DNA of 64,000 bases, taken from contig NZ_CP019428.1 in NCBI RefSeq assembly GCF_009834565.1, forward strand, positions 1,302,001 through 1,366,000, in the 5' to 3' direction. A program made the translations under genes and the position numbers. Positions 26,763-36,514 of this stretch are shown here, in pieces (position 1 is the first letter of the stretch; each line of letters opens with the position of its first letter). The DNA is from Pseudomonas sp. R76. Its GTDB lineage: Bacteria; Pseudomonadota; Gammaproteobacteria; Pseudomonadales; Pseudomonadaceae. The notes below the pieces were generated by a model. That model was not told the DNA's origin. It did no database searches and saw nothing but the letters and a program-made list of their open reading frames with translations.

Positions 26763-29183
26763 ATGAAATCGACGGCGGGCGGTTGGGTAAAACAGTGGCT
26801 GGGAGCCTCGGTATTGACGGTGTCGGGGCTGGCATTGCTGCCTTTGGCCGTGGCGCAGGCACAGGAGCAGCAAAGCGCCCAGTTCAACTTTGCCCTGGCA
26901 GCCAAACCGCTGCCCCAGGCCTTGAGCGATTTCAGCCGCGTCACCGGCATCAGCGTGATCTACACCGATGAAGCGCCCTACGGCCTCAGCGCCCCGGCGG
27001 TCAGCGGGCAGATGAGCGCGACCCAAGCCCTGCAACGCCTGCTGAGCAATTCAGGCTTTACCTTCCGCCAGATCGACGCGCGCACCCTGGCACTGGAACC
27101 CGTGCCCACCGACGGCGCGGTCAACCTCGGCGCCACCACCATCAGCGGCGCCGGCCAAGCCCAGGACAGCACCAGCTACCAGCCGCCGCCCACCAGTTCG
27201 GTGATGCGTTCCCACGGCCTGCTGCTGGAAACCCCGCAAACCGTCAACGTGGTGCCGGCCCAAGTGCTGCGCGACCAGACACCACGCAACCTGGACGACG
27301 CCCTCGCCAATATCAGCGGTATCACCCAGGCGAACACCTTGGCCAGCACCCAGGACGCGGTGATGCTGCGGGGTTTCGGCGATAACCGTAACGGCTCGAT
27401 CATGCAAGACGGCATGCCGGTGGTGCAGGGCCGGGCGCTCAACTCCACCGCCGAGCGCGTTGAAGTGCTCAAAGGTCCGTCCTCATTGTTGTACGGCATC
27501 CAGGACCCGGGCGGCGTGGTCAATATCGTCAGCAAAAAACCCGAACTGGTGCAATCAACTTCCCTGACCGCACGCGGCTCGACCTTCGGCGACGGCAAGA
27601 ACGGCAGCGGCGGCAACCTCGACACCACCGGCCCGATTGGCGACAGCGGCCTGGCCTATCGACTGATCGTCGACCATGAAGACGAAGATTACTGGCGCAA
27701 CTTCGGCACCCACCGCGAGACGCTGGTGGCGCCGTCCCTGGCCTGGTACGGCGACACCACCAAAGTGGTGTTCGCCTACGAACACCGCGAATTCCTCTCG
27801 CCGTTCGACCGTGGCACCGCCATCGACCCCAAGACCAACCACCCGTTGAACATTCCGGCGACCCGTCGCCTGGATGAGCCGTTCAATAATATGGAAGGCC
27901 GCTCCGACCTGTATCGCCTCGAAGTCGACCACGATTTGAACGACGACTGGAAGGCGCACTTCGGCTACAGCTGGAACCGCGAAACCTACGATGCCAGCCA
28001 AGTGCGCACGGTGTCGGTCAACCCCAATGGCACCCTGACGCGCAGCATGGACGGCACCCGTGGTGCGTTGACCACCGACCGCTTCGCCACCATGAGCCTG
28101 GAAGGCAAGGTCAACATCGCTGGCATGCAGCATGACCTGGTGTTCGGCCTGGACGACGAGTACCGCAAGATCTATCGCGCCGACCTGATTCGCCAGGCGC
28201 AACGCAGCGCGTTCAACTACCTCGATCCGGTCTACGGCAAGGATGTACAAGGCACCACCGTCAGTGCCAAAGACAGCGCCCAGACTGACCTGCTGCGCAG
28301 CGACTCGCTGTTCTTTCAGGACGCCATTCACCTGACCGACCAGTGGATTCTGGTGGGCGGTGTGCGCTATCAAATGTACGACCAATACGCCGGCAAGGGC
28401 GTGCCGTTTACCGCCAACACCAATGGCAATGGCCAGGCGTGGGTGCCGCGTGCCGGCTTGGTGTACCGCTACACCGATGAATTGTCGTTCTACGGCAGCT
28501 ACACCGAGTCGTTCAAACCCAACTCCACCATCGCCGCCCTGGCCGATGGCAGCACCTTGACCGGCGACTTGACGCCTGAGGAATCCAAGTCCTGGGAACT
28601 GGGGGCCAAGCTCGACATGCCAGGGCGTATCACCGCCAGTGCGGCATTGTTCAATATCGATAAGCGCAACGTGCTGGTGTCGGTGGGTTCCGGTGCGAAC
28701 ACCGTCTACAGCATTGCCGGCCAGGTGCGTTCCCGTGGCCTGGAGTTGGACGCCACCGGCCAGTTGACCGACCAATGGAGCCTGATCGGCAGCTACGCCT
28801 ACACCGACGCCTTGGACACCAAGGACAAAGACCCGACGCTTGAAGGCAACCGCCTGCAAAACGTGGCCAAACACACCGGCTCGCTGTCGGCGGTTTACGA
28901 TTTCGGCGATATTTTCGGCGGCGATCAACTGCGTGTGGGCGCGGGCGCCCGGTATGTCGGCGAGCGCGCAGGCGATGCCGCCAACGACTTCAACCTGCCC
29001 GGCTACACCGTCGCAGACGCGTTTGCCACCTACGACACCAAGATCGAAGGGCAGAAGGTCAAGTTCCAGCTCAACGTGAAAAACCTGTTCGACCGCACGT
29101 ACTACACCTCGGCCGCGAGCCGGGTGTTTGTATCACTGGGCGATGCGCGGCAGGTGTCGGTGTCCAGTACCCTGCAGTTCTAA
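26763..29183 (+). CDS. TonB-dependent siderophore receptor with STN signalling domain
   Basis: 806 residues from the ATG at 26763; a TTG at 26709 keeps the frame open but adds an implausible leader before the signal peptide (cleavage near AQA-QE). Domains in order: STN (about 38-95, FNFALAAKPLPQALSDFSRVTG), plug (about 145-250, with VEVLKGPSSLLYG and DPGGVVNIVSKKP), and a 22-strand barrel ending in the outer-membrane signature STLQF. It imports a ferric siderophore with TonB. The STN domain normally talks to an anti-sigma factor, but no sigma/anti-sigma pair is next to it. I saw no good Fur box upstream. Confidence 0.92.
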   Translation: MKSTAGGWVKQWLGASVLTVSGLALLPLAVAQAQEQQSAQFNFALAAKPLPQALSDFSRVTGISVIYTDEAPYGLSAPAVSGQMSATQALQRLLSNSGFTFRQIDARTLALEPVPTDGAVNLGATTISGAGQAQDSTSYQPPPTSSVMRSHGLLLETPQTVNVVPAQVLRDQTPRNLDDALANISGITQANTLASTQDAVMLRGFGDNRNGSIMQDGMPVVQGRALNSTAERVEVLKGPSSLLYGIQDPGGVVNIVSKKPELVQSTSLTARGSTFGDGKNGSGGNLDTTGPIGDSGLAYRLIVDHEDEDYWRNFGTHRETLVAPSLAWYGDTTKVVFAYEHREFLSPFDRGTAIDPKTNHPLNIPATRRLDEPFNNMEGRSDLYRLEVDHDLNDDWKAHFGYSWNRETYDASQVRTVSVNPNGTLTRSMDGTRGALTTDRFATMSLEGKVNIAGMQHDLVFGLDDEYRKIYRADLIRQAQRSAFNYLDPVYGKDVQGTTVSAKDSAQTDLLRSDSLFFQDAIHLTDQWILVGGVRYQMYDQYAGKGVPFTANTNGNGQAWVPRAGLVYRYTDELSFYGSYTESFKPNSTIAALADGSTLTGDLTPEESKSWELGAKLDMPGRITASAALFNIDKRNVLVSVGSGANTVYSIAGQVRSRGLELDATGQLTDQWSLIGSYAYTDALDTKDKDPTLEGNRLQNVAKHTGSLSAVYDFGDIFGGDQLRVGAGARYVGERAGDAANDFNLPGYTVADAFATYDTKIEGQKVKFQLNVKNLFDRTYYTSAASRVFVSLGDARQVSVSSTLQF

Positions 29184-29208
29184 CCTGGCGGTGGCGAGCG
29201 GGCTTGCT

Positions 29209-29342
29209 GTGGCGAGCGGGCTTGCCCCGCGTCGGGCTGCGAAGCAGCCCCCAAAACCAACCACTGCGGTGTGCCCGGAAAAACGCGGCGGTCTTATCAG
29301 GGGCCGCTGCGCGCCCCAACGCGGGGCAAGCCCGCTCGCCAC
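29209..29342. repeat. Long inverted repeat (GTGGCGAGCGGGCTTGCC family)
   Basis: 24-base arms (GTGGCGAGCGGGCTTGCC and its complement) at 29209-29232 and 29319-29342 enclose a GC-rich centre with a second small stem (GGGCTGCGAAGCAGCCC). A partial extra arm copy lies just to the left (29192-29206). It is a REP-like element between the receptor gene and dacB, of a different arm sequence from those at 3099 and 34989. Confidence 0.8.
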
Positions 29343-29400
29343 GAAGGTAAGGGTCTGGTAGCGTTGCCGCCACTAAAGACTTCGCGGGAAAACGCTACTG

Positions 29401-30852
29401 ATGCAGTTGGGCAAATGGATACACACCAGCGCAATGCTGGTCGGCTTGAGCTTTTTACTGGGCGGCTGCGCGAGTGTTTCGCCGACTTCCAACTCCCTTG
29501 ATCAATTGCTGGCCGACCCCGCGCTGCACGGCGCCTCGGTGTCGCTGATGGTGCGTGACGCGCGCAGCGGCGCCACGCTGTACCAGCACAACCCACGCAC
29601 TCGGCTGGTGCCGGCCTCCAACCTCAAGCTGTTGACCACCGCCGCCGCGATGGACGTGTTGGGGCCGCAATACCGCTTCGCCACGCAGCTGCTGAGCAAC
29701 GGTATACGCCAGGGCGATCGCCTGACCGGCAACCTGTACCTGCGTGGCCTCGGCGACCCGACGATGCAATTCGCCGACTACCAGGCGCTGGCGGCGCAAC
29801 TGGCCAGCCAGGGTGTTCGCCAAGTCCAGGGCGATATCGTGTTCGACGACACCTGGTTTGACGCCGAGCGCCTGGGTGTCGATTGGTCCCATGATGATGA
29901 AACCACCTATTACGGCGCGCAGATTTCGGCGCTGACCGTGTCACCCAATGCTGATTTTGATGCGGGCAGCGTACTCGTCACGGCCAAAGCGCCGGTGCGT
30001 GTCGGCCAGCCTGTGAGCGTTGAGATCTTCCCGCCCACCGATTACCTGCAATTGAGCAACCGCGCAGTGAGTGGGCCGGGTAACACCTACGGGATCAACC
30101 GCCGTCATGGCACCAACCTGTTGCAGCTCAGCGGCGCGGTGGCGCCCGGCCGGCAGAGCCCGCAATTGGTCAGCGTCTGGGAGCCGACGCAACTGGTGGC
30201 CAATCTGTTTGAACAAGCCCTCAAGCAGCAGGGCATCACCGTGCTGGGCCGTCGAGTGATGGGGGCCGCAACCCCGGCCGGCGTGACCGTGCTGGCCGAG
30301 CATCAATCGGCGCCGTTGCAGGAACTGATCACGCCGCTGCTCAAGCTCTCGAACAACAACATGTCCGAAGCCTTGCTCAAGGCCATGGGCCGCAAGACCG
30401 CGAACAGCGGCACGGCGGCGGCGGGTGTGGCGGCGGTCGACGGGTTTCTCAAGCGTCAGGGCGTGGACACGGCAACGCTCAAGCAGGTTGACGGTTCCGG
30501 CCTGTCGCGGCAGAACCTGGTGTCGTCGCAAACCCTCACCGACCTGCTGCTGGCCGCGAGCAAGCAGCCGTGGTTCAACGCCTGGTACAACGCACTGCCG
30601 ATTGCCGGCAACACCGACCGCCTGACCGGCGGCAGCCTGCGCTATCGCCTGCGCGGCACTCCGGCGGAAAACAACCTGCATGCCAAGACCGGCTCCATGG
30701 GCGGCGTGTCATCGTTGAGCGGCTACATCACCGACGCCCACGGGCGCCGGTTAGTGTTCTCGATGATCAGCAACAACTATGTGGTTGCCGGTGCACAGGT
30801 CAAGGCTGTGGAGAACCGCGTGGCGGTGGCCCTGTCACGCTGGGACGAATAA
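29401..30852 (+). CDS. dacB: D-alanyl-D-alanine carboxypeptidase/endopeptidase PBP4, lipoprotein form
   Basis: 483 residues. Peptidase S13 motifs are complete: SxxK is Ser73-Asn-Leu-Lys76, SxN is Ser317-Asn-Asn319 and KTG is 429-431. The enzyme trims or cleaves peptidoglycan stem peptides in the periplasm. The N-terminus holds a lipobox LGGC with Cys23, so it should be anchored by lipid, unlike soluble E. coli PBP4. The residue after Cys is Ala, which predicts outer-membrane sorting. It is convergent with the regulator at 30854, with one base between. Confidence 0.93.
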   Translation: MQLGKWIHTSAMLVGLSFLLGGCASVSPTSNSLDQLLADPALHGASVSLMVRDARSGATLYQHNPRTRLVPASNLKLLTTAAAMDVLGPQYRFATQLLSNGIRQGDRLTGNLYLRGLGDPTMQFADYQALAAQLASQGVRQVQGDIVFDDTWFDAERLGVDWSHDDETTYYGAQISALTVSPNADFDAGSVLVTAKAPVRVGQPVSVEIFPPTDYLQLSNRAVSGPGNTYGINRRHGTNLLQLSGAVAPGRQSPQLVSVWEPTQLVANLFEQALKQQGITVLGRRVMGAATPAGVTVLAEHQSAPLQELITPLLKLSNNNMSEALLKAMGRKTANSGTAAAGVAAVDGFLKRQGVDTATLKQVDGSGLSRQNLVSSQTLTDLLLAASKQPWFNAWYNALPIAGNTDRLTGGSLRYRLRGTPAENNLHAKTGSMGGVSSLSGYITDAHGRRLVFSMISNNYVVAGAQVKAVENRVAVALSRWDE

Positions 30853-30853
30853 T

Positions 30854-31633
30854 TCAGGGCTGATAGCCCATCCGCCAACTCACGGCCCGGGTCGCCGCCA
30901 GCAAGCGCCGCGCCGCCGGGCCGTCTTCATCGGCGTGGAACAGTGAGGTCGGGCCGACCACGGTCATCACTGCCGCCACCTGGCCGACCGCGTTGAACAC
31001 CGGCGCCGACAACGCATCGACGCCAGGCATCAGCAAACCATGCACAAAGTGCAGGCCACGGCTGCGAATCTGCGCGCAGGCGGCGGCGTAGGCCTGGTCG
31101 TCGGCCAAGGCATGGGCGATACCGGCCTGAACCTCGCGTTCGCGCAATTCCACGGTTTCCCGCGACGGCAGATAGGCGCTGAACACCAGCCCGGTGGACG
31201 AGCTGAGCAGCGGCAACACCGAACCCAATTGCGTCACCACCGTGATTGCGCGCACCGCCGGCTCGATGTGCACCACGGTTGCGCCCTGGTTGCCCCACAC
31301 CGCCAAAAAACAGGTTTCATTCAGTTCATCGCGCAGTTCCGCCAAGGGCAGGGCGCCGACTTTCAACACATCCATGCTGCCCAGCGCGGCCAAGCCCACG
31401 CGCAACGCCTCGCGGCCCAGGCCGTAATGGTTGGTGGCGGTGTTCTGTTCGGCAAAACCCGAGGCGATCAGCGCCTGCAAATAGCGGTGGACCTTGCTCG
31501 CCGGCATCTGCACATGTTCGGCCAGGCGCGACAGCGAAGTGGCCGGGGACAGTTCGGCGAGCGCCTTGAGGATATCGGTGCCGACTTCAGCCGAGCGGAC
31601 TTTCTGTTTACCGGTGTCGCGGGGCTTTTCCAT
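30854..31633 (-). CDS. hmgR: IclR-family regulator of homogentisate catabolism (HmgR-like)
   Basis: 259 residues from the ATG at 31633; a TTG at 31696 would add 21 residues reaching into the operator region and is less likely. The N-terminal winged helix-turn-helix (ILKALAELSPATSLSRLAEHVQMPASKVHRYLQAL) covers about 20-75. The IclR effector domain (GAF-like) fills the rest, with MRV-type segments such as TCFLAVWGNQGATVVHIE. It is divergent from hmgA. In P. putida HmgR represses hmgABC and is relieved by homogentisate; that assignment here rests on family and position. Confidence 0.85.
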   Translation of the reverse strand: MEKPRDTGKQKVRSAEVGTDILKALAELSPATSLSRLAEHVQMPASKVHRYLQALIASGFAEQNTATNHYGLGREALRVGLAALGSMDVLKVGALPLAELRDELNETCFLAVWGNQGATVVHIEPAVRAITVVTQLGSVLPLLSSSTGLVFSAYLPSRETVELREREVQAGIAHALADDQAYAAACAQIRSRGLHFVHGLLMPGVDALSAPVFNAVGQVAAVMTVVGPTSLFHADEDGPAARRLLAATRAVSWRMGYQP

Positions 31634-31697
31634 GGAGGGGCGAGAATCCGAGAGATGAATGGGCGTCTTTATAGCTTGACGGTCGATAGTGATCAAA

Positions 31698-31728
31698 TTA
31701 CGTTATGCGTAACTGGATTACGATAAAA
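31698..31728. promoter_or_regulatory. Putative HmgR operator
   Basis: TTACG-TTATG-CGTAA is a 15-base palindrome at 31698-31712. The half-site GATTACG recurs 5 bases on (31717-31723). It lies in the 120-base gap between hmgR and hmgA, where repression of both genes would be expected. Confidence 0.6.
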
Positions 31729-31753
31729 ACAACTTCCGCTCAGAGGATGATCC

Positions 31754-33037
31754 ATGAACCTCGAATACCTGTCGGGCTTCGGCAATGAATTCGCCAGCGA
31801 GGCCCTGCCCGGCGCGCTGCCCGTCGGCCAGAACTCCCCGCAAAAAGCCCCTTACGGCCTGTACACCGAACTGTTCTCCGGCACGGCCTTCACCATGGCG
31901 CGCAGCGAAGCCCGCCGCACCTGGCTGTATCGCATTCAGCCGTCGGCCAATCACCCGGCATTCGTCAAACTGGAGCGTCAATTAGCCGGTGGGCCGTTGG
32001 GCGCGGTGACGCCGAATCGCTTGCGCTGGAACCCACTGGATATTCCCAGCGAGCCGACGGACTTTATCGACGGGCTCGTAGGCATGGTCGCCAACGCCGG
32101 GTCGGACAAACCGTCAGGCATCAGCATTTATAACTACCGCGCCAATCGCTCAATGGAGCGCGTGTTCTTCAACGCCGACGGCGAACTGATGATCGTGCCT
32201 GAGCAGGGCCGCCTGCGCATCGCCACCGAACTTGGAGTGCTGGACGTCGAGCCGCTGGAAATCGTGGTGCTGCCGCGTGGCCTGAAATTCCGTGTCGAAC
32301 TGCTGGATGCGCAAGCACGCGGTTACGTCGCGGAAAACCACGGCGCGCCGCTGCGCCTGCCGGACTTGGGCCCAATCGGCAGCAATGGCCTGGCCAACCC
32401 GCGTGACTTTTTAACGCCGGTGGCCCACTACGAAGACCTGAAGCAGCCGACGACATTGGTGCAGAAATTCCTCGGCGAGCTGTGGGCCTGCGAGCTCGAC
32501 CATTCGCCGCTGAATGTGGTCGCCTGGCACGGCAATAACGTGCCGTACAAATACGACCTGCGGCGTTTCAACACCATCGGCACGGTGAGTTTCGATCACC
32601 CCGACCCGTCGATCTTCACCGTATTGACCTCACCCACCAGCGTGCATGGCCTGGCCAACCTCGACTTTGTGATCTTCCCGCCACGTTGGATGGTGGCCGA
32701 GAACACCTTCCGGCCGCCGTGGTTCCACCGCAACCTGATGAACGAATACATGGGCCTGATCCAGGGCGCCTACGATGCCAAGGCCGAAGGCTTCCTGCCC
32801 GGTGGCGCGTCGCTGCACAGCTGCATGAGCGCCCACGGCCCGGATGGCGAGACCTGCACCAAAGCCATCAACGTCGAGCTGGCGCCGCACAAGATCGATA
32901 ACACCATGGCCTTCATGTTCGAGACCAGCCAAGTGCTGCGCCCCACGCAGTTCGCCCTCGAATGCCCGCAACTGCAACCCGCTTACGACGCGTGCTGGGC
33001 CTCGCTGCCCGCCACCTTCAACCCGAACCGGAGATAA
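31754..33037 (+). CDS. hmgA: Homogentisate 1,2-dioxygenase
   Basis: 427 residues, the family's usual length. It opens the aromatic ring of homogentisate to maleylacetoacetate with Fe(II) and O2, a step of tyrosine and phenylalanine breakdown. It starts [23 protein letters not shown], the typical N-terminus. The iron-binding segment is seen as [14 protein letters not shown] (His and Glu) and [11 protein letters not shown] (His). The ATG follows GAGGA. Loss of this enzyme leads to brown pyomelanin in pseudomonads. fahA starts 3 bases after the stop. Confidence 0.96.
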   Translation: MNLEYLSGFGNEFASEALPGALPVGQNSPQKAPYGLYTELFSGTAFTMARSEARRTWLYRIQPSANHPAFVKLERQLAGGPLGAVTPNRLRWNPLDIPSEPTDFIDGLVGMVANAGSDKPSGISIYNYRANRSMERVFFNADGELMIVPEQGRLRIATELGVLDVEPLEIVVLPRGLKFRVELLDAQARGYVAENHGAPLRLPDLGPIGSNGLANPRDFLTPVAHYEDLKQPTTLVQKFLGELWACELDHSPLNVVAWHGNNVPYKYDLRRFNTIGTVSFDHPDPSIFTVLTSPTSVHGLANLDFVIFPPRWMVAENTFRPPWFHRNLMNEYMGLIQGAYDAKAEGFLPGGASLHSCMSAHGPDGETCTKAINVELAPHKIDNTMAFMFETSQVLRPTQFALECPQLQPAYDACWASLPATFNPNRR

Positions 33038-33040
33038 CCC

Positions 33041-34327
33041 ATGACTCAACCAACGCCAACCCGCAGCTGGGTGGCCTCCGCCAACGGTCACCGCGATTTT
33101 CCCCTGCAAAACCTGCCGCTGGGCGTGTTCAGCATCAACGGCTCGGCGCCGCGCAGTGGCGTGGCAATTGGTGATGCGATTCTCGACCTGCACGCCGCGC
33201 TGGATGAGTTCGAAGGTGAAGCACGTCGCGCCGTTGAAGCCACTGCCGGTGGCCAACTGAACGCCTTTTTCGAACTCGGCCGTGGCCCGCGCGTGGCCTT
33301 GCGCGAGCGTCTGCTGGAACTGCTCGCCGAAGGCAGCAAGCTGCAAACCCGCGAGGCTCAGGTGCTGCACCGCGCCGCCGATTGCCAGATGCACTTGCCG
33401 GCCAAAATCAGTGACTACACCGACTTTTACGTCGGCATCGAGCACGCGCAGAACGTCGGCAAACTGTTCCGTCCCGACAACCCGCTGTTGCCGAACTACA
33501 AGTACGTGCCGATTGGTTATCACGGCCGTGCCTCGACCATTCGCCCTTCGGGCACCGAGGTGCGTCGGCCTAAAGGCCAAACGCTGCCGGCCGGCCAGAC
33601 CGAGCCGACTTTTGGCCCCTGCGCGCGCCTGGATTACGAGTTGGAGCTGGGCATCTGGATCGGCCAGGGCAATGCCATGGGCGACTCGATTGCGATTGGC
33701 GATGCGGCCGAACACATCGCCGGTTTCTGCCTGCTCAACGACTGGTCGGCACGCGATATCCAGGCCTGGGAATATCAGCCGCTGGGCCCGTTCTTATCCA
33801 AAAGCTTCATCACCAGCATCTCGCCCTGGGTGGTGACGGCCGAAGCACTGGCGCCGTTCCGCAAAGCCCAACCGGCGCGCCCCGAAGGCGACCCGCAGCC
33901 GCTGCCGTACCTGCTGGACAAGCGTGACCAGGCCGCTGGCGGTTTCGACATCGAACTGGAAGTGCTGCTGACCACCGCCGCGATGCGCGAGCAAAATCTG
34001 CCGGCCCATCGCCTGACCCTGAGCAACACCCAGCATATGTACTGGACCGTGGCGCAAATGGTTGCGCACCACAGCGTCAACGGTTGCCAGTTGCAGCCCG
34101 GTGATCTGTTCGGTTCGGGCACCTTGTCCGGGCCGCAGCCGGGGCAGTTCGGCAGCCTGCTGGAGATCACCGAAGGCGGCAAAAAGCCGATTGAATTGGC
34201 TTCCGGCGAGGTGCGTAAGTTCCTCGAAGACGGCGACGAAATCATCCTGCGCGCGCGCTGCAGCCGCGAAGGGTTTGCCTCCATCGGCTTCGGCGAATGC
34301 CGTGGCACCGTGATCGCGGCGCGCTAA
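33041..34327 (+). CDS. fahA: Fumarylacetoacetase
   Basis: 428 residues. It hydrolyses fumarylacetoacetate to fumarate and acetoacetate, the last step of the pathway. The N-terminal SH3-like domain is followed by the FAH catalytic domain; motifs include KISDYTDFYVGIEHA, YVPIGYHGRAST and DYELELGIWIG, which carry the metal and catalytic residues (Asp, Glu, His). It is translated with hmgA and is followed by maiA after 12 bases, giving pathway order dioxygenase, hydrolase, isomerase. Confidence 0.95.
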   Translation: MTQPTPTRSWVASANGHRDFPLQNLPLGVFSINGSAPRSGVAIGDAILDLHAALDEFEGEARRAVEATAGGQLNAFFELGRGPRVALRERLLELLAEGSKLQTREAQVLHRAADCQMHLPAKISDYTDFYVGIEHAQNVGKLFRPDNPLLPNYKYVPIGYHGRASTIRPSGTEVRRPKGQTLPAGQTEPTFGPCARLDYELELGIWIGQGNAMGDSIAIGDAAEHIAGFCLLNDWSARDIQAWEYQPLGPFLSKSFITSISPWVVTAEALAPFRKAQPARPEGDPQPLPYLLDKRDQAAGGFDIELEVLLTTAAMREQNLPAHRLTLSNTQHMYWTVAQMVAHHSVNGCQLQPGDLFGSGTLSGPQPGQFGSLLEITEGGKKPIELASGEVRKFLEDGDEIILRARCSREGFASIGFGECRGTVIAAR

Positions 34328-34339
34328 GAGGGCAGGGCG

Positions 34340-34984
34340 ATGGAACTCTACACTTACTACCGCTCCACTTCGTCATACCGGGTGCGTATCGCTCTGGCGC
34401 TCAAGGGCCTGGATTTTACTGCGGTGCCGGTCAACCTGCTGGTGCCGCCGGGCGGTGCCAATCGCCAACCGGCGTACCTGGCGATCAACCCCCAAGGCCG
34501 CGTACCGGCGTTGCGCACCGATGACGGCCAATTGTTGATTCAGTCGCCGGCGATCATCGAGTACCTGGAAGAACGTTATCCACAGGTGCCACTGCTGTCC
34601 GAAGACCTGGCGACCCGTGCCCATGAGCGTGCAGTGGCGTCGATTATCGGCTGCGATATTCACCCGCTGCACAACTCCAGCACCCAGAACCTGCTGCGCA
34701 AGTGGGGCCATGACGAGGCGCAATTGCTCGAATGGATAGGCCATTGGATCAGCCAGGGCTTGGGTGCGGTGGAGCAGTTGATTGGCGATAAGGGTTTTTG
34801 CTTCGGCGAACAGCCGGGGTTGGCGGACACGTTTCTGATTCCGCAGTTGTACGCGGCGGAGCGCTTCAAAGTGCCATTGGCCGCGTACCCGCGCATTGGA
34901 CGTGTGGCAGCGTTGGCGGCGCAACATCCGGCGTTTGTGCAGGCGCATCCGGCCAACCAACCGGATACCCCAGACACACCCTAA
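34340..34984 (+). CDS. maiA: Maleylacetoacetate isomerase (zeta-class GST)
   Basis: 214 residues. It converts maleylacetoacetate to fumarylacetoacetate with glutathione as cofactor, linking HmgA and FahA. The N-terminal thioredoxin fold has the zeta-class motif YYRSTSSYRVRIALALKG, whose Ser/Ser pair takes part in catalysis. NPQGRVPAL and SPAIIEYLEERYP are further family marks. The C-terminal helical domain includes GDKGFCFGEQPGLADTFLIPQ. The gene closes the hmg operon; a REP repeat follows directly. Confidence 0.93.
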   Translation: MELYTYYRSTSSYRVRIALALKGLDFTAVPVNLLVPPGGANRQPAYLAINPQGRVPALRTDDGQLLIQSPAIIEYLEERYPQVPLLSEDLATRAHERAVASIIGCDIHPLHNSSTQNLLRKWGHDEAQLLEWIGHWISQGLGAVEQLIGDKGFCFGEQPGLADTFLIPQLYAAERFKVPLAAYPRIGRVAALAAQHPAFVQAHPANQPDTPDTP

Positions 34985-34988
34985 ATCA

Positions 34989-35079
34989 ATGTGGGAGCTG
35001 GCTTGCCTGCGATAGCGGTCCGTCAGTTGATTATTCACTGACTGACACGCCGTCATCGCAGGCAAGCCAGCTCCCACAT
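34989..35079. repeat. REP-type inverted repeat pair
   Basis: Arms ATGTGGGAGCTGGCTTGCC and complement enclose a centre that contains a small second dyad (GTCAGT...ACTGAC). It has the same arm sequence as the inner repeat at 4453. It separates maiA from the transporter gene. Confidence 0.85.
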
Positions 35080-35121
35080 TTTGATCGGCGTCATACTTAT
35101 AAAAATAATAGGTACCTTGCG

Positions 35122-36513
35122 ATGCACAATCAGATTGCCAGCTTTCGCGCGGCACTCGACGCCCGTCCGGTGTCGCGCTATCAGTGGTTGATCCTTCTGT
35201 TGCTGGCGCTGCTGCTGGTAACCGATGGCTACGATGCCCAAGTACTCGGTTACGTGGTGCCGGCCTTGGCCAAGGATTGGAGCCTGGAAAAAGCCGCGTT
35301 CGGCCCCGTGTTCAGTGCCAACCTGCTCGGGCTGACGTTGGGTTCGTTGCTGGTGACGCCGCTGGCCGACCGCTTTGGCGTGCGGCGTATCCTGCTCGGT
35401 TGCGTGCTGATTTATGCCAGCCTCACGGTGCTGATGGTGTTCGCCAATTCCCTGACCACGCTGATGGCTGCGCGGTTTATCTGCGGCATCGGCATGGGCG
35501 GCGCGATGCCGAGTGCCATGGCGTTGATGTCGGAATATTCGCCCCCACGTATGCGCACCTTGATGGTGACCTTGGCCGCCTGTGGCTTCTCGTTCGGCGG
35601 CGCGGCGGGTGGGTTTGTGGCGGCGGGGTTTATCGAAGGCTACGGTTGGCAGGCGGTCTTCCTGGCGGGCGGTGTGACGCCGTTGCTGCTGTTCCCGTTC
35701 CTCGTGTGGCTGCTGCCGGAATCCTTGCCACGTTTATTGCGGGATGCACCGCCGTACGCACGCCTGCAAAAGGTCACGGCGCGCATGCTGCCGGGTTGGC
35801 AACCGCCACCGTCGAATGAAGCAGAAAATCGCCAGGCGCAAGGCAGCAAACTCACGGTGGTGGAGCTGTTTCGTAACGGCTACGCGCGCCCGACCGTGCT
35901 GATCTGGGCGACGTTTTTTGTCAGCCTGATTCTGTTGTATTTCATGATCAGCTGGTTGCCGTCGCTGTTGCTGGAAAGCGGCCTCGAGTTGAAAGAGGCC
36001 AACCTGGTGACCTCAATGTTCCTGTTTGCCGGCACCCTGGGCGCTATCGGCATGGCCTGGTTTGCTGACCGCTTGAAAAGCAAAGTGCGGCTATTGTCCG
36101 GCGTATTGGCGGCGGCTGCGGTGTGCACCATTTTGCTCGGCGTGAATCACGACAACCCCCGCTACCTGGTGGCCTGCGTATTCGCGGCCGGGTTCTGCAT
36201 CATTGGCGGCCAGCTCACGCTTAATGCCTTCGCCAGTAATTTCTACCCGGCACATGTGCGCGCCACGGGCACGGGCTGGGCGCTCGGCGTAGGGCGATTC
36301 GGTTCAATTTTAGGACCGTTGTTTGGCAGCCTGCTGCTGGCGATACATATCCCTGTGGAGCAGATTTTCTTCTTCTGCGCGATTCCGGCGGTGATTGCGG
36401 CGCTGTTGATCATTCAAGTGCGTTCGCCGGGTTCTGCTGTGCCGAAGAGCCCACTGCACAGTGACATTCTCAAAGCACCGTCCACGACAAACCATGCAGT
36501 CCAAAACAAGTAG
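35122..36513 (+). CDS. Aromatic acid:H+ symporter family MFS transporter
   Basis: 463 residues from the ATG at 35122; the long upstream open frame overlaps maiA out of frame and is not coding. Twelve membrane spans start near residue 23. The segment LLVTDGYDAQVLGYVVPALA in the first span, with the conserved GYD, and DRFGVRR between spans 2 and 3 are marks of the aromatic-acid symporters (PcaK, MhpT, MucK). It lies after the tyrosine catabolic genes, so import of an aromatic acid feeding homogentisate is possible. The REP between them argues for separate transcription. Confidence 0.85.
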   Translation: MHNQIASFRAALDARPVSRYQWLILLLLALLLVTDGYDAQVLGYVVPALAKDWSLEKAAFGPVFSANLLGLTLGSLLVTPLADRFGVRRILLGCVLIYASLTVLMVFANSLTTLMAARFICGIGMGGAMPSAMALMSEYSPPRMRTLMVTLAACGFSFGGAAGGFVAAGFIEGYGWQAVFLAGGVTPLLLFPFLVWLLPESLPRLLRDAPPYARLQKVTARMLPGWQPPPSNEAENRQAQGSKLTVVELFRNGYARPTVLIWATFFVSLILLYFMISWLPSLLLESGLELKEANLVTSMFLFAGTLGAIGMAWFADRLKSKVRLLSGVLAAAAVCTILLGVNHDNPRYLVACVFAAGFCIIGGQLTLNAFASNFYPAHVRATGTGWALGVGRFGSILGPLFGSLLLAIHIPVEQIFFFCAIPAVIAALLIIQVRSPGSAVPKSPLHSDILKAPSTTNHAVQNK

Positions 36514-36514
36514 T

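Noticed and set aside
34798..35121. N-terminal extension of the MFS transporter
   Set aside because: It overlaps maiA out of frame and crosses a REP repeat; the transporter begins naturally at 35122.
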